A stretch of DNA of 24,657 nt from Discostella pseudostelligera (taxonomy: Eukaryota > Bacillariophyta > Thalassiosirophyceae > Thalassiosirales > Thalassiosiraceae). The stretch is from NCBI GenBank assembly GCA_036940085.1, contig JALLBK010000090.1, positions 1 through 24,657 of the forward strand, in the 5' to 3' direction. The position numbers were made by a program, and so were the translations under genes. The notes under the pieces were generated by a model. It made no database searches, was not told where the DNA came from, and saw only the letters and a list, made by a program, of their open reading frames with translations. Below, piece after piece: positions 10,369 to 19,866 of the stretch; positions within the stretch are counted from its first letter, which is position 1, and every line of letters begins with the position of its first letter.

Positions 10369-11289
10369 TCAGAATAGATACATTGTATCCACCAGTTGAA
10401 CCGTCGTGCTGGATGACCTTCGAAGACGATGTTGACCAATAGTGGCACTGCTGTTAACTCCATTCCATGCAGATACTGCCTCGCGTGCCATATCAAACAA
10501 TATTGACGAGAGGATTCCTCGTGATCCTACTAAAGTCAATGATGATGAATAAGCGAGTGGTGGTTGCTGTTGGTGAAATCCTACTTCAGATACCTCATCC
10601 GAACCAAGGTCCACCGAGCCATCATTCAATGGGTCACAGTAGCTACTTCTCTCGCGGTATGAGTTGACGACAACATCGTTACTAGTACCATCTTGACTGT
10701 ATTCGGTCCGCCGATACGCGTTAGGATGAACCTGCCTACGCGCAGTATGAGTATTTGATGCTTGCTGAACCATTCGAGATTTCTTTTCCTCCTGCCTCGA
10801 CGTAGCCGACGCTGACGAGCTCCTTGTCGTCGTGCGCCCCCTACGATTCAACAAGCCCTTCGAGAGAACTAATTGATGATATTCGCCTTTGAAACGCTTC
10901 ACATCTTGCGCGGAATAAAAAAAAGTGGGAATATCTTCGGGCGGCGTTCGCGGACGGAAGCGAATGGATGATATCGGGTCATCGGGGAAACGTGCGGTGA
11001 AGTGTGTCGACAATGTTGATCGAGCGATGGGCCAGTGAGCTGCAACTGGCATTGTAGTGGATGAAGATGAGGAAGAAGATGAGGAAGAGGAGATGCTGTC
11101 GTTGGCTTCTCCATGCAAGCAAACTGTGCCGCTGCCGAAAGTGGGTTGGCGGAGGATGCTCTTTGGCTTTTGAGGGACATCGCAACTTTCATTCAGCGTA
11201 CGAGGCGCCATGGCCGTGGTAATCATCGTCCTCTCTGTAGTAACTGGTGAATTGCTAATTCGATGCTGGGTATCGCGGCTCGTCATCAT
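10369..11289 (-). CDS. Serine/arginine-rich protein of unknown function, 306 aa
   Basis: Not recognised by name. Single-exon frame starting with two Met codons (11289 and 11286). Seen: a polyserine run near residues 67-78, then the conserved-looking core SIRFRPRTPPEDIPTFFYS-AQDVKRFKGEY (about 108-138). The pattern of a short beta strand, an acidic/proline turn, then YSxxDVxxFK is a recurrent diatom protein signature of unknown role. The rest is Ser/Arg/Gln-rich and probably disordered, with a short hydrophobic patch (SSILFDMAREAV) near 265. No signal peptide or membrane span was seen. It is convergent with the PHD gene, 155 bp away. A 19-bp tandem repeat lies 27-66 bp upstream of its ATG. Composition and length favour a real gene; function is open. 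Confidence 0.65.
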   Translation of the reverse strand: MMTSRDTQHRISNSPVTTERTMITTAMAPRTLNESCDVPQKPKSILRQPTFGSGTVCLHGEANDSISSSSSSSSSSSTTMPVAAHWPIARSTLSTHFTARFPDDPISSIRFRPRTPPEDIPTFFYSAQDVKRFKGEYHQLVLSKGLLNRRGRTTTRSSSASATSRQEEKKSRMVQQASNTHTARRQVHPNAYRRTEYSQDGTSNDVVVNSYRERSSYCDPLNDGSVDLGSDEVSEVGFHQQQPPLAYSSSLTLVGSRGILSSILFDMAREAVSAWNGVNSSATIGQHRLRRSSSTTVQLVDTMYLF

Positions 11290-11315
11290 GAATTGTTCAC
11301 TACCTAGCTGAAAGG

Positions 11316-11355
11316 GTGGATTGTCGAAGTAAATAAGTGGATTGTCGAAGTAAAT
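11316..11355. repeat. Tandem 19-bp direct repeat in promoter/5' leader
   Basis: GTGGATTGTCGAAGTAAAT occurs at 11316-11334 and again at 11337-11355, an exact duplication with a 21-bp period. It sits just upstream of the start codon at 11289 (minus strand), so it would lie in the promoter or 5' leader of that gene. Confidence 0.8.
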
Positions 11356-11851
11356 GTCAATGGATTGGGGCTTTGATATCAGTGCTATCGATTCTATGAG
11401 TTTGAGATTGAGATGATGACTCTATCTTCTATGGAGATACGATAGAACCTCCACCGTACCATACCTCCATCCAATCCGAGCGGCCCGCCGGCCCTCGCTC
11501 GGGTGCGTGGTGAGAGCACTCAGGCCGAAGCAGTCATTTGACATTTCAATTCCGTAGTATTCGGTATTGAAAAGTCTCCATCAACATGAGATTATTTATT
11601 CCTATGTAGAAAAGTATTATGCCTGTTGCTCGGTCATTAGCGGTCATAAGACTCCATGTCTGTGGCGACATTCTTCCTCAATACAGCTCATCCAATAGCA
11701 TCCAATCCACAAACCAAACAATCCATCGCATCGATTCATTGAATGTACTTCTAATAGGGTAAATACGAATCATCACTCTCTAAGAGAGCTCGAAAGTGAA
11801 TCGAATATGCGTCACCCATTCAATCCTACCTAATATCAAGTGAAGTCCGAT
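11356..11851. other. Intergenic region with one GC-rich hairpin
   Basis: No gene was seen. A GC-rich segment at 11476-11502 has CCGAGCG (11476-11482) facing CGCTCGG (11496-11502), a perfect 7-bp inverted repeat with a GC-rich loop. The rest is ordinary AT-rich spacer, serving the minus gene on its left and possibly the plus candidate starting at 11852. Confidence 0.4.
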
Positions 11852-12918
11852 ATGAACATTCCGATGATGCGCTGCTTCTCTTCACCTTCTCCAAGTCAAA
11901 AACAAATCCTCCTCGCTGGTCTCATCCTGCTCAGTTTCGCGACTGGGTCGGCAGTATTATTGTTGGCGACGCTCCTTTGGAATTCCGATTGGGTGCTCGA
12001 AGTATTGATGATGAAGGTACGAGTCTGCTGACCACTATATGGATCATGCATGGTAGTAAAGAATGGTCTTCATACCATATAACATATAGCAGATAACAAG
12101 TCAAGGATGTGCAGAGAATCATCCATGCATGGTGCGATGCTTGGCGTCGTTTTGGGTTGATGAGAGATGAGATTTAGGTGTGGGAATTGGGAACAGAAGG
12201 AAGCATGAGAAATGAAGACTTGAATGAGTAATACAAGTGCTTGTTCAGCCATAAGCAAATCAATGCTTCGTTGCTCGTTGCACTTTGCATCGATTAATAC
12301 TTTGCCGACGTTCGTAGTAATAATTTTCTAAGATTTTTATTGATATGATTTGATTCAATTAGAGTATCAATAATGATACTACACTAACAGAAGAGTGTAT
12401 TGTTATCGTGATTATGATTCTGTTGTCCTGCTGCATGATGAGCTTCGAGTCGACGGCTGCTTTTGCGGCTAACGATGTCGACGGCCGAGGATGTGCTTTT
12501 GCTTCCTGCTCCCTGCTCACCCGTAGATTGTGGATGTTTGGAATAGCTCCCCTCTCATTCGAGTACAATTCCAAGACACTGCAGATTGCAGATCTAGTAC
12601 GAAGTTGTTGGTGAGTCGGCATGGGGAAAGGCGGCACATTTCTCTAGCAACTCATTGCAATCTTCCCACTCATCCCCACTCTTCAGCTTTCTTGAGATAA
12701 TTGTCGTTCAATCACAAATCTCCGATCTCATTTGTCCTACTCAATTTCCTCTCTCATGTCGATTGTTGTATCATTGTATTATTCTCCCCAAAATTGGACG
12801 TTCAATTCAACTGGTGCAATATCCCTTCGGCATTCCCTCTTATTATCATACTCGCAATCGCAACATGACGTATTATCTTTGCATCTTCATCTTATTGTCC
12901 TCGTACATTGAAAATTGA
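11852..12918 (+). CDS. Tentative three-exon small membrane protein
   Basis: Inferred model: 11852-12016, 12363-12610, 12687-12918, joining in frame to about 214 aa. Supporting signs: a donor AAG|GTACGA at 12017; an acceptor ATTAG| at 12362 opening an in-frame exon; a strong donor GTGAGT at 12611; and a pyrimidine-rich CTTCAG acceptor at 12686 in the matching phase (2). Exon 1 encodes a hydrophobic helix (ILLAGLILLSFATGSAVLLLA, about residues 19-39). Exon 2 begins with a second helix (ECIVIVIMILLSCCMM) running into STAAFAAND. It could be a small multi-span membrane protein. Weak points are the first intron (346 bp, long for this window) and the unusual composition of exon 3; translation may instead stop at 12612 by reading into the second intron. 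No family was recognised. Confidence 0.33.
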
Positions 12919-13590
12919 CCTTATCGCACCTCACGACCATCGTGGGGTGATGCATCATGCATCCACCATCCTCTATCAACTGAGCCTGCTCGTTGTCGTC
13001 GTTTGTCTTTCCCCCAACTACTTCAACCGAGGAGCGTGCAGATAAAGCACAAAGTTATCATCATAAATATGTTAATTGTTCTCGGAATGGACTTCCTCTG
13101 TGTAGATATTGCTAATTGGGATTGATTGTCGTGATGTGATGCTGTCTCCTGTTGTGCATTGCTCAGCAGAGTCAGAATCCATTGGCATTGTCATGTTGAT
13201 GTTGGTGCCTCTTTACGCGCATTTTGCACTACCCCCCCCCTCTGAAGAACAAATCTGTGATCTGTCGCAATTCACTTTTTCTCATTAATCGCTGATTACT
13301 TACAGAATTTTTGTAAATTACGGTAAGTAACCAATTGTTTCTGAGATAGGTTTTTTTGTTCCGAGAACCAATTAGTTACTTCTCGTAATCATACCACACC
13401 AGAAGGAACCAATTGTTAATGAGCACCAATATACTTCTTCTCTGTAGTTCGACTTGCTGCTGAGTTGGCTTTCATCATCACAGAACATCCTCATTGATAG
13501 TTTCAAGCATATCATTAGTTTATCGACTGATCACCATAATAACTACACTTATTTACGAACACCTTCATATCTGGTCCTCATCGTCAATGT
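12919..13590. other. Intergenic region with palindrome and CCAATT repeats
   Basis: No gene was supported. A run of nine C lies near 13232-13240. TTACTTAC (13296-13303) and GTAAGTAA (13323-13330) form an 8-bp inverted repeat. AACCAATT follows three times (13329, 13367, 13407). This is the left flank, or left end, of the transposon-like region. Confidence 0.45.
13296..13417. repeat. Inverted repeat followed by three spaced AACCAATT motifs
   Basis: The TTACTTAC/GTAAGTAA inverted repeat (13296-13303, 13323-13330) is followed by AACCAATTGTT at 13329-13339, AACCAATTAGTT at 13367-13378 and AACCAATTGTT at 13407-13417, spaced 38 and 40 bp apart. The regular spacing suggests protein-binding sites or a subterminal region of the adjacent mobile element. 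Confidence 0.5.
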
Positions 13591-15204
13591 TCATGGGCTT
13601 TCAATTGTTGGTTCTGTTGCCTTCCTCTTCTTTTGGTTGACATGCCCCCCCCGACTTCGTGCTGCTGCCGCCCCCGACGTCGTTGGTGCCCTTGCCCTTG
13701 TTTGTTTTGCTGGCCTCTCCCCCGTCGCTGCTGCTGTCATTGCCACCCGCCCCGTCATCGCTACCGCCCTCCCCGTCATCGTTGTGGCCACCCTCCCCAT
13801 CGTCGTCATGGCTGCCCTCCCCGTCGTCATCATCATCCCCCTTGCCGTCGCTGTTGTAGTAGCTTTCTCCATAAATGCCTGATTCAAATTATTTACTTCT
13901 TCATCATCCTCGTTGCCACTGCTCTGACTACTCTCATCATTATCATTACCATTATATCCTTCCCCCTCCCCCACCAAGTTGTTATCGACACTCCCACCTT
14001 CTTCCTCGTCCATAGCCCCAACCTCACCATCCTCATCTCCATCATAATACAGCTGATCAAATCGACGTCGGAGTCATACCTAACCTTCTTCACCACTTCC
14101 TCATCATCCTCATCACCTCCCTCTCCCCGCTCCCCTTGTCGAGGACTAACACCTGCTTGAACCTTCTTCTTTCTCGTTGCCAAAACACTCTTCATAGTCT
14201 TCCTCGACCACTTCCCCAGCACCATCTGATTTGCCCTCTCATCAACCCATTTCTCCCACACCTCACGAAGTATCTTGTATTCTTCAGTTGTGGAGTCAAA
14301 TGCTTTACTCCAATTTTCGACTCCTTGCTGGAAGAATAGCCTACCTGATTTATTCCACACTGTCTCTCCAAACACCCTCTTCTTGCCCTCCCCCGTAGTG
14401 AATTTTGGCTTCGCCTTCTTCTCACCTTCCTCTCCACCAGCAGTATCATCGACATTGGTACCATTTGAAACTGCTTGGCTCCACACCTCCTTGCTATTCT
14501 CGATGAGGCTGATGACGTATGATACATCGCTTGGACCGATGAGATCCAAGAATGTCAACCCTGCCTTTTTACTTAGCTTATTCTTGATATAGAGATCACT
14601 GTGGAGCTTCCTGACGTATCTGGCTAGAAAGTCACAGATAACATACATTGGATCTCCCCTCATAAGTTCAAACATCGATGCACCTTCAATGAGACCACCC
14701 GAGTTCACCATTCCCCTGTTAACATCCTCTTCAATACATGTGTTAGACAATTGTGTTGATTCAAAGAACAATGCACTTTAATGATGACTTACCGATGAAT
14801 GCATCGCGGCATGCATTATTGATATTGCATCTCATGTCGGCATACTTCTTGGCAATCGTCGGCGCAATCACTTGATCCCACTTTCTATCAAAATTTACAC
14901 TGTCTGGTAGCCACAATTTCTGTTTCACATGGTTAAAGAACTCACCGCCATTCTCAATCCAATTATCATCAAGGAATTTGTAACGAGGGAAGAGGTACTC
15001 CTTACAAAACACAGTCACTGTCCCCGACAAGATGACATCGCTTTCATTCCATTCATGCAAGTCTCGTAGTTCCTTCTTGCTATGCCTCCTCCCTCCCTTG
15101 TGGAGAGCAATCTTTGACCTGAGAGCCTTGTTGTCCTCCTCCAATTCCTCAATTTTCCTCTCGAGTTCCCTGATGTAGTCCGTATTGCTTCTTTGTCGAG
15201 CCAT
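13591..15204 (-). CDS. Transposon-associated coiled-coil protein, C-terminal frame broken
   Basis: No named family. Exon 1 is 15204-14793 (137 codons plus one base), beginning MARQRSNTD with a good AACCATGG context. A coiled coil (about 8-35) is followed by a basic patch (KGGRRHSKK) and a conserved-looking block, VFCKEYLFPRYKFLDD...KLWLPD...KWDQVIAPTIAKKYADMRC. Donor GTAAGT lies at 14792. The next exon probably begins at 14728 (64-bp intron) or near 14687; both are phase-compatible. It continues with FELMRGDPMYVICDFLARYVRK, TVWNKSGRLFF and an acidic run. Near 14000-14073 the plausible reading shifts to another frame (DQLYYDGDEDG...), which runs to 13591 and ends in a basic QKKRK tail. This is either a frameshift (decay or assembly error) or an unrecognised intron. 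Possible role: DNA-binding partner of the divergent transposase. The N-terminal half is well supported, the 3' structure poorly. Confidence 0.5.
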
Positions 15205-15871
15205 GGTTGACGGTGATGAATAATGTTGATGGTGACGATTATTATTTTGTCAATATCATGCAATTGTGTGTGAGGCGATTGCTTTGCAGCACCAATTGGT
15301 TATGTCAAGTGTGGGGTTCATTTAATTCAAATCAAAACCAACTGCCGCATGTACCCGTCAGCTATAATTGCAGTACATACTGATTCCTATCAATGATCCC
15401 CATTGCTACTTTCTCTATTTCCCATCAGCTTTTTCTCAGGTGCACTGAATTCCTCGGTGCACCTGTAATTTGCTCGAGAAAGAGAAAGAGCGGGCCACCC
15501 AATTTTATCGCCACGAAATTTGCGCGGGTGACGTTTCCCGCCAAATCGCTCCCTACATCCACCTATTGGCGAATTTGGGGCGATAGAGTACGACTTTTCC
15601 CACCAAATCCCTCCCTGGAAAGACAGGGCTTACCGCCGTGTATTCGTCAACACTTTCCCGCTCAAATTTCACGTTCTCCCACCAATTTTGTCCACAATAA
15701 AAATTGGCCGCCAAAAATTTCAACTCACATCTCTCCGTAGCCTCAGTACATATGGTATCAACCATGGAAATACCCATGAACACCACACATAATGATGCAT
15801 GCAGCATCATTATCTTTCACCATTGGTATCTCGATGTCCTTGTCTCCTCTGTTGCATTAATTCAATTCATC
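15205..15871. promoter_or_regulatory. Divergent control region of the transposon with iterated motif
   Basis: 667 bp between outward-pointing starts. It contains TTTCCCGCCAAAT (15534-15546), TTTCCCACCAAAT (15596-15608), TTTCCCGCTCAAAT (15654-15667), TTCTCCCACCAATTT (15674-15688) and a weaker GGCCGCCAAAAATTT (15706-15720), plus ATTGGCGAATTTGG (15565-15578) as a partial opposite-strand copy. The TTTCCCGC core resembles the E2F/DP consensus. A 9-bp inverted repeat lies at 15437-15465. Likely a bidirectional promoter and/or transposase-binding region. Confidence 0.55.
15437..15465. repeat. Perfect 9-bp inverted repeat containing E-boxes
   Basis: CAGGTGCAC (15437-15445) faces GTGCACCTG (15457-15465) across an 11-nt spacer. 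Each arm carries an E-box (CANNTG). It lies in the spacer between the two transposon genes and could be a dimer-binding site or a hairpin. Confidence 0.7.
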
Positions 15872-18800
15872 ATGGCGAGAGCAAAGAGGAGAGCGGTCGC
15901 AAACAAGGCAACGCAGAGGAGAGCACAGGCGACATACAAGTGTCCCCTGTGTCATCGCTTCTTCACCAAGTTGGCCACACGTACACGCCACATGAGGACG
16001 CATGACATGCGTTCTCCCACTCGCAATACACAATCAATCGCCCTGCCATCAAATAATCTGCTATCCCGACAAGCATCTGATGATGTTGTCATTTTCGATT
16101 TCAATGCAAACATAGCAGATGAACTCACTCACGAAGAAGACGAAGTCGATGATACCTCCTACTGCAATGATGCATCAGACATCGACTCCTATTACTCTGA
16201 CTCCAACATCGAGAAAGGATTCTTGTCCATCCGGCTAGGTGAAAATGTTGATGATAAGGATGAAGACAATGATGATAATGATGCCGAGTACTCCGACTAC
16301 GATGGAGATGACTACGATGATGGTGATGAGGAGATTGACAAGGATGAGGAAGATGATGACAATGATGACCAAGATGATGATTTGTTTATTCCCTACTTTT
16401 CAGCACCCACCCATGTTGCAGATGCGGATGTGCCATACAGTCATCGCACATGTACACCCTTGGAACAATTTGAGGGAACTGCAGCATTCAAGATGCAACT
16501 TGAACTCAGCAACATATTCAACAAAAACAAAGCTAGCCTAAAACTGTACGACGACACAATTGCACTTTTCCGACAATACATTCGGGGGGACGATTTCAAT
16601 ACTTTCACCCCCCTTTCGACATGAAAGCAACTATTTGCACAAGTTGAGAGAATATTTCGAACCGACAGTTTGAAGCCGACATATGGCAGGGTGCGTCTCA
16701 CCAACGACAATTTGGCCACAGTTCCAGTGTTTGACGTCAAATCTATGATTCTATCAATGGTACATGACAAATCCCTCATGAAGGAGGAGAACTTTGCTGC
16801 TGGGTTAGATATCTTTACTGGCAATGTTGATACCAACTGTGAGGAAAACAATTCATATGGAGAGATACATACTGGTGATGCCTGGGAACCAGCAAGGGAT
16901 AAGTTCTGTGGTCGCGATGGAAAGTACATGCCGTTCGGCATCATAATATTTGGCGACAAGTCGCATACCGACTTGCATGGTTCCCTGTCAGTGACACCAA
17001 TTTCATTCACTGCAACCTTTTTCAACCGAAAGGCGCAGAACAACCCAGCATTTTGGAAGCCAATGGCATACCTACCAAACTTGGCATATGGAAAGGGGCA
17101 TGGTTTGACACCCACTGAAAAAATGCAGGATGAGCACAATTGTCTAGCGTATGCATTAAAGTCATTAGTGGATCTATCCGAATTGGGGGGAATACGGACA
17201 ACAGTGATGGGACGTGAGGTTCATTTGAAACCGTTTGTACTATACTTCATTGGTGACACGGAGGGACATAACAAATGGATTGGACACTACAACTCGAGCA
17301 CTAATGTGAAACGTCCATACCGTGACTGCCACTGTACCTTCGATGAGTTAGACTCAATAAATCCACAATGTACTTGGACAACGGTGAGTGAATATTGCAG
17401 AGCGGTTCGGCTAACAACTCACAACAAAAAGGAAGGCATGAAGCTGTTTAAATCGATGTCAAGACACTGTTTGACCAATGCACTGTTCCAACCAAACCTA
17501 CCATTGTGGGATACAAAGCATGGAGCTAATCGAATGCAGCCACCAGAGATGCTTCACACGTCAGACTCTGGCTTGATCACTTACATGTTCGAATCATTGC
17601 ACGGTCTATTGCCGGGGGGGAAAACAAAAGATGGGCTCGACTCACAGCATGTACGAATTTCCAATGTTATACGTCAGCAGAGTGAAAGGGATTTACCATG
17701 TGGATCCATTCGCAGTGGACTCGTCGATAGCACTCGATGCCAATCGTCGGAGCGCAAGGGTAATTTCTTTTTCTTGATGTGCATTGCACACACGGCAGAG
17801 GGTGAATTGATATTAAAGGATGGCTTGAAGTTTATGGAGACACATTGGTTGAAGTGGAAGGAGTTCCTGAAATTGTACTTCGCTATGGAGGCCTGGTTCC
17901 ATGATAGTGTTGACAAGGATGAGGTACGTAAATCCATGCCGGCAATTTCATCGTTGCTCAAAGCCCTCCAGCTTTATTTCCCTCGTCAGGATGGCAATGG
18001 ATACAAAATCCCAAAAATGCATGGGATGGCGAAGATGCAGAAGTATGTAATGTTGTACGGTAGTGCGATGAACTTTTATGGGGGACCGGGTGAGGCATTG
18101 CATAAAGGATTTGTCAAGGCGCCCGGCTTGAAAACGCAGAGGAGAATGTGTGAGTTCGCGACACAAACTGCCGGGCAATATTACAACATGATGATGGTGA
18201 ATCAAGCAACCAAATACATGGGAGACCAATTGGCGCAGGATATCGATAACAAGTACATTGACGGAAATAGATATGGTCACGACATTGCGCAGTATAGCGT
18301 GAGAGGAAGGTATTCAATAAATGTGTCACGTGCAGATATGGTTAGGATGATAGCCGACAACAACGATAAGCGCATGAACCCATATGGACTGCATCCTGAT
18401 TTATTGCGAGTGTTGCATCGTGACCATCACCATGGAGACGATGACGATGATGTAATAACGTTCGTTGGGTTTACTCGAGCAACAATAATTGACGATGATG
18501 GGGCGAAGATTGGATTCAATGCTATGCCAAGTTGCTATGGTGCACCATGGTATGATTGGGGATTAGTCTATTTTGAAATAGAGGAAGATGATGGATCGTC
18601 AAGGGCTGAATATTATCCTTCAAACATTCTTGGTTTCATTCAAGTAGGGGACGACGACGAAGTTGAAGCAGTAGTGCAGTGTTCAGCTGAATCATTGGAT
18701 TGGTCGACAGTGGAGGAAAACTTTATTGTTGACTTCCACCTTGGTATAGATCATCGCACATCATTTGTGACAATCCCAATGTCAGCAATTGTTCATCCAC

Positions 18801-18910
18801 TATGCATCATCCCTGACTATGGCAGCGGCGACGACAACAGATACATGGTGGTACTTCCAAAACGAAACTGGAGCCAATACTTTAGTAGATTTGTTAACGA
18901 CATGTGTTAG
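15872..18910 (+). pseudogene. C2H2-DDE transposase (CACTA/Plavaka-like), one in-frame stop
   Basis: Transposase expected to bind element ends and catalyse excision and integration. One frame runs from ATG 15872 to TAG 18908-18910 (about 1012 codons) and is broken only by TGA at 16622-16624 (codon 251). Seen: an N-terminal C2H2 zinc finger (C24, C27, H40, H44); a strongly acidic Asp/Glu region (about 80-170); then SLKLYDDTIALFRQYI, typical of the block ahead of the catalytic core in Plavaka-type transposases. Downstream are GDKSHTD (D362 or D367), FIGDTEGHNKWIGHY (D462) with a Cys-containing segment, and PPEMLHTSDSGLITYMFE; the two Asp positions suit a DDE/D fold, and the third acidic residue was not assigned. 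The start has a good context (ATCATGGCG). Coding sense continues across the TGA (LST-stop-KQLFAQVERIF), so a CGA-to-TGA change is the simplest cause. Family assignment is from remembered pattern, not a search. Readthrough is an alternative to a dead copy. Confidence 0.72.
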
Positions 18911-19248
18911 TACTAATTATTCGACCTCCGACCTCATGGCACGATATACATTCGATAATTCGGTGTCGTGGGGATGGAGGGAAGCGGGGAGGCAGTTGGG
19001 GAAGATGTCATGGTGTGATAATAATATTATCTTGACAATACTATGGTATGGTAGTGTCCTTACTGGCAGGTGAGGGCAGGAGGTGTGGTGGCGGAGACAG
19101 AAGTCAATTGCATGCAGTGACAGTACAGTAGATCTCCATTGCAGATTTCACTTCACAGAAACAATCAATTATGTACTACAAATAATCGGTATTGATGAAG
19201 TAGAACTGAGAAAACATTGGGAGTAATTATTTGATACTAAAACATTGT

Positions 19249-19312
19249 TACAGTAGTACTATGTTAGTTCTACAAAATCCGATATTATTAGAACTAACAA
19301 GCTAGTACTGTA
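19249..19312. repeat. Long imperfect palindrome right of the transposase
   Basis: TACAGTA (19249-19255) and TGTTAGTTCTA (19262-19272) face TAGAACTAACA (19289-19299) and TACTGTA (19306-19312). The inner 11 bp and outer 7 bp are perfect, separated by equal 6-nt unpaired stretches, with a 16-nt AT-rich loop. It could be the right end of the transposon, a small MITE-like insertion, or a 3' hairpin. Confidence 0.7.
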
Positions 19313-19854
19313 GCATACGTATGTAGGAACCAAGAAAGAATCAACTTTCACACCAGTACTCGCTAATTTCGCTAGAATCCGGATTTGTTCTTGAGAGGCC
19401 ATCTACGCGCTCCTCTATGATATGGTATTTCCAAATGATTGTTGGGTTACACCAAGGAGACGCTGGTCATCGCGATGCCCCACCCTGCCGCAACTCTCCA
19501 TTCTACCCATAGCATGCACTTTTGTCCTTCGTCATAGTTGGCCGAGAGTTGAGAGTTGGAGATGTACGACATTGACGATGCGGCGACAACGACGATGTAG
19601 AGTAGGTACCATAGGCATAAGCACCCCCAAGTGGTTGGTGTATCAGCCGCGATGTCGGGCTCAAACCGGTATCTAGGTAGGTGGAGGTGACCATGCCGCT
19701 CGACGTCGACGGCAGATCTTCCTACTTTAGAGATGCGGCAAATAATTTGGTCATGGTCATGATGTGTCATGATTCATGATGTGGTTGCTCGACCAGACAG
19801 ACCAAGGAGATGGCCACTCTGCCTGTCCATCGTCCGTGTACGGACATAATGATG

Positions 19855-19866
19855 TGACGTACGTCC
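19855..19866. promoter_or_regulatory. CRE-like palindrome upstream of DUF6824 gene
   Basis: The perfect palindrome GACGTACGTC (19856-19865) begins within TGACGT, the core bound by bZIP factors. TGACGT elements mediate CO2/cAMP control of a carbonic anhydrase gene in Phaeodactylum. Here it lies about 450 bp upstream of the DUF6824 start, so a role is speculative. Confidence 0.3.

Larger units (their letters stand above)
13591..18910. mobile_element. DNA transposon with two divergent genes (CACTA/Plavaka-like)
   Basis: The span covers only the two coding parts: an accessory coiled-coil gene read leftward from 15204 and a C2H2-DDE transposase read rightward from 15872. The transposase identifies the region as mobile. 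Terminal inverted repeats and a target-site duplication were not found by eye, so the ends are unknown; palindromes at 13296-13330 and 19249-19312 bracket the genes and may lie near them. Treating both genes as one element is an inference from adjacency, the shared spacer and the TE-like composition of both. Confidence 0.55.

Noticed and set aside
12611..12647. 37-bp intron using the nearer CTCTAG acceptor
   Set aside because: Too short for introns in this window (shortest well-supported one 84 bp in the ARM-like gene, 81 bp in the PHD gene); the CTTCAG acceptor at 12686 fits better and keeps the same frame.
13454..13882. Hydrophobic Ala/Val/Pro-rich plus-strand frame that looks like a membrane protein
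   Set aside because: It is the antisense of a GAC/GGG-rich repetitive segment of the minus-strand transposon gene.
16239..16541. Met/Thr-rich 100-aa plus-strand frame
   Set aside because: Out-of-frame reading of GATGAT repeats that encode the acidic region of the transposase.
19615..19695. tRNA-like stretch with GGTTTGAGCCC on the minus strand
   Set aside because: The T-arm stem does not pair and no acceptor stem could be found.
19447..19770. 107-aa minus-strand frame in the long spacer
   Set aside because: No domain, overlaps a plus-strand frame of similar length, no splice or start context.
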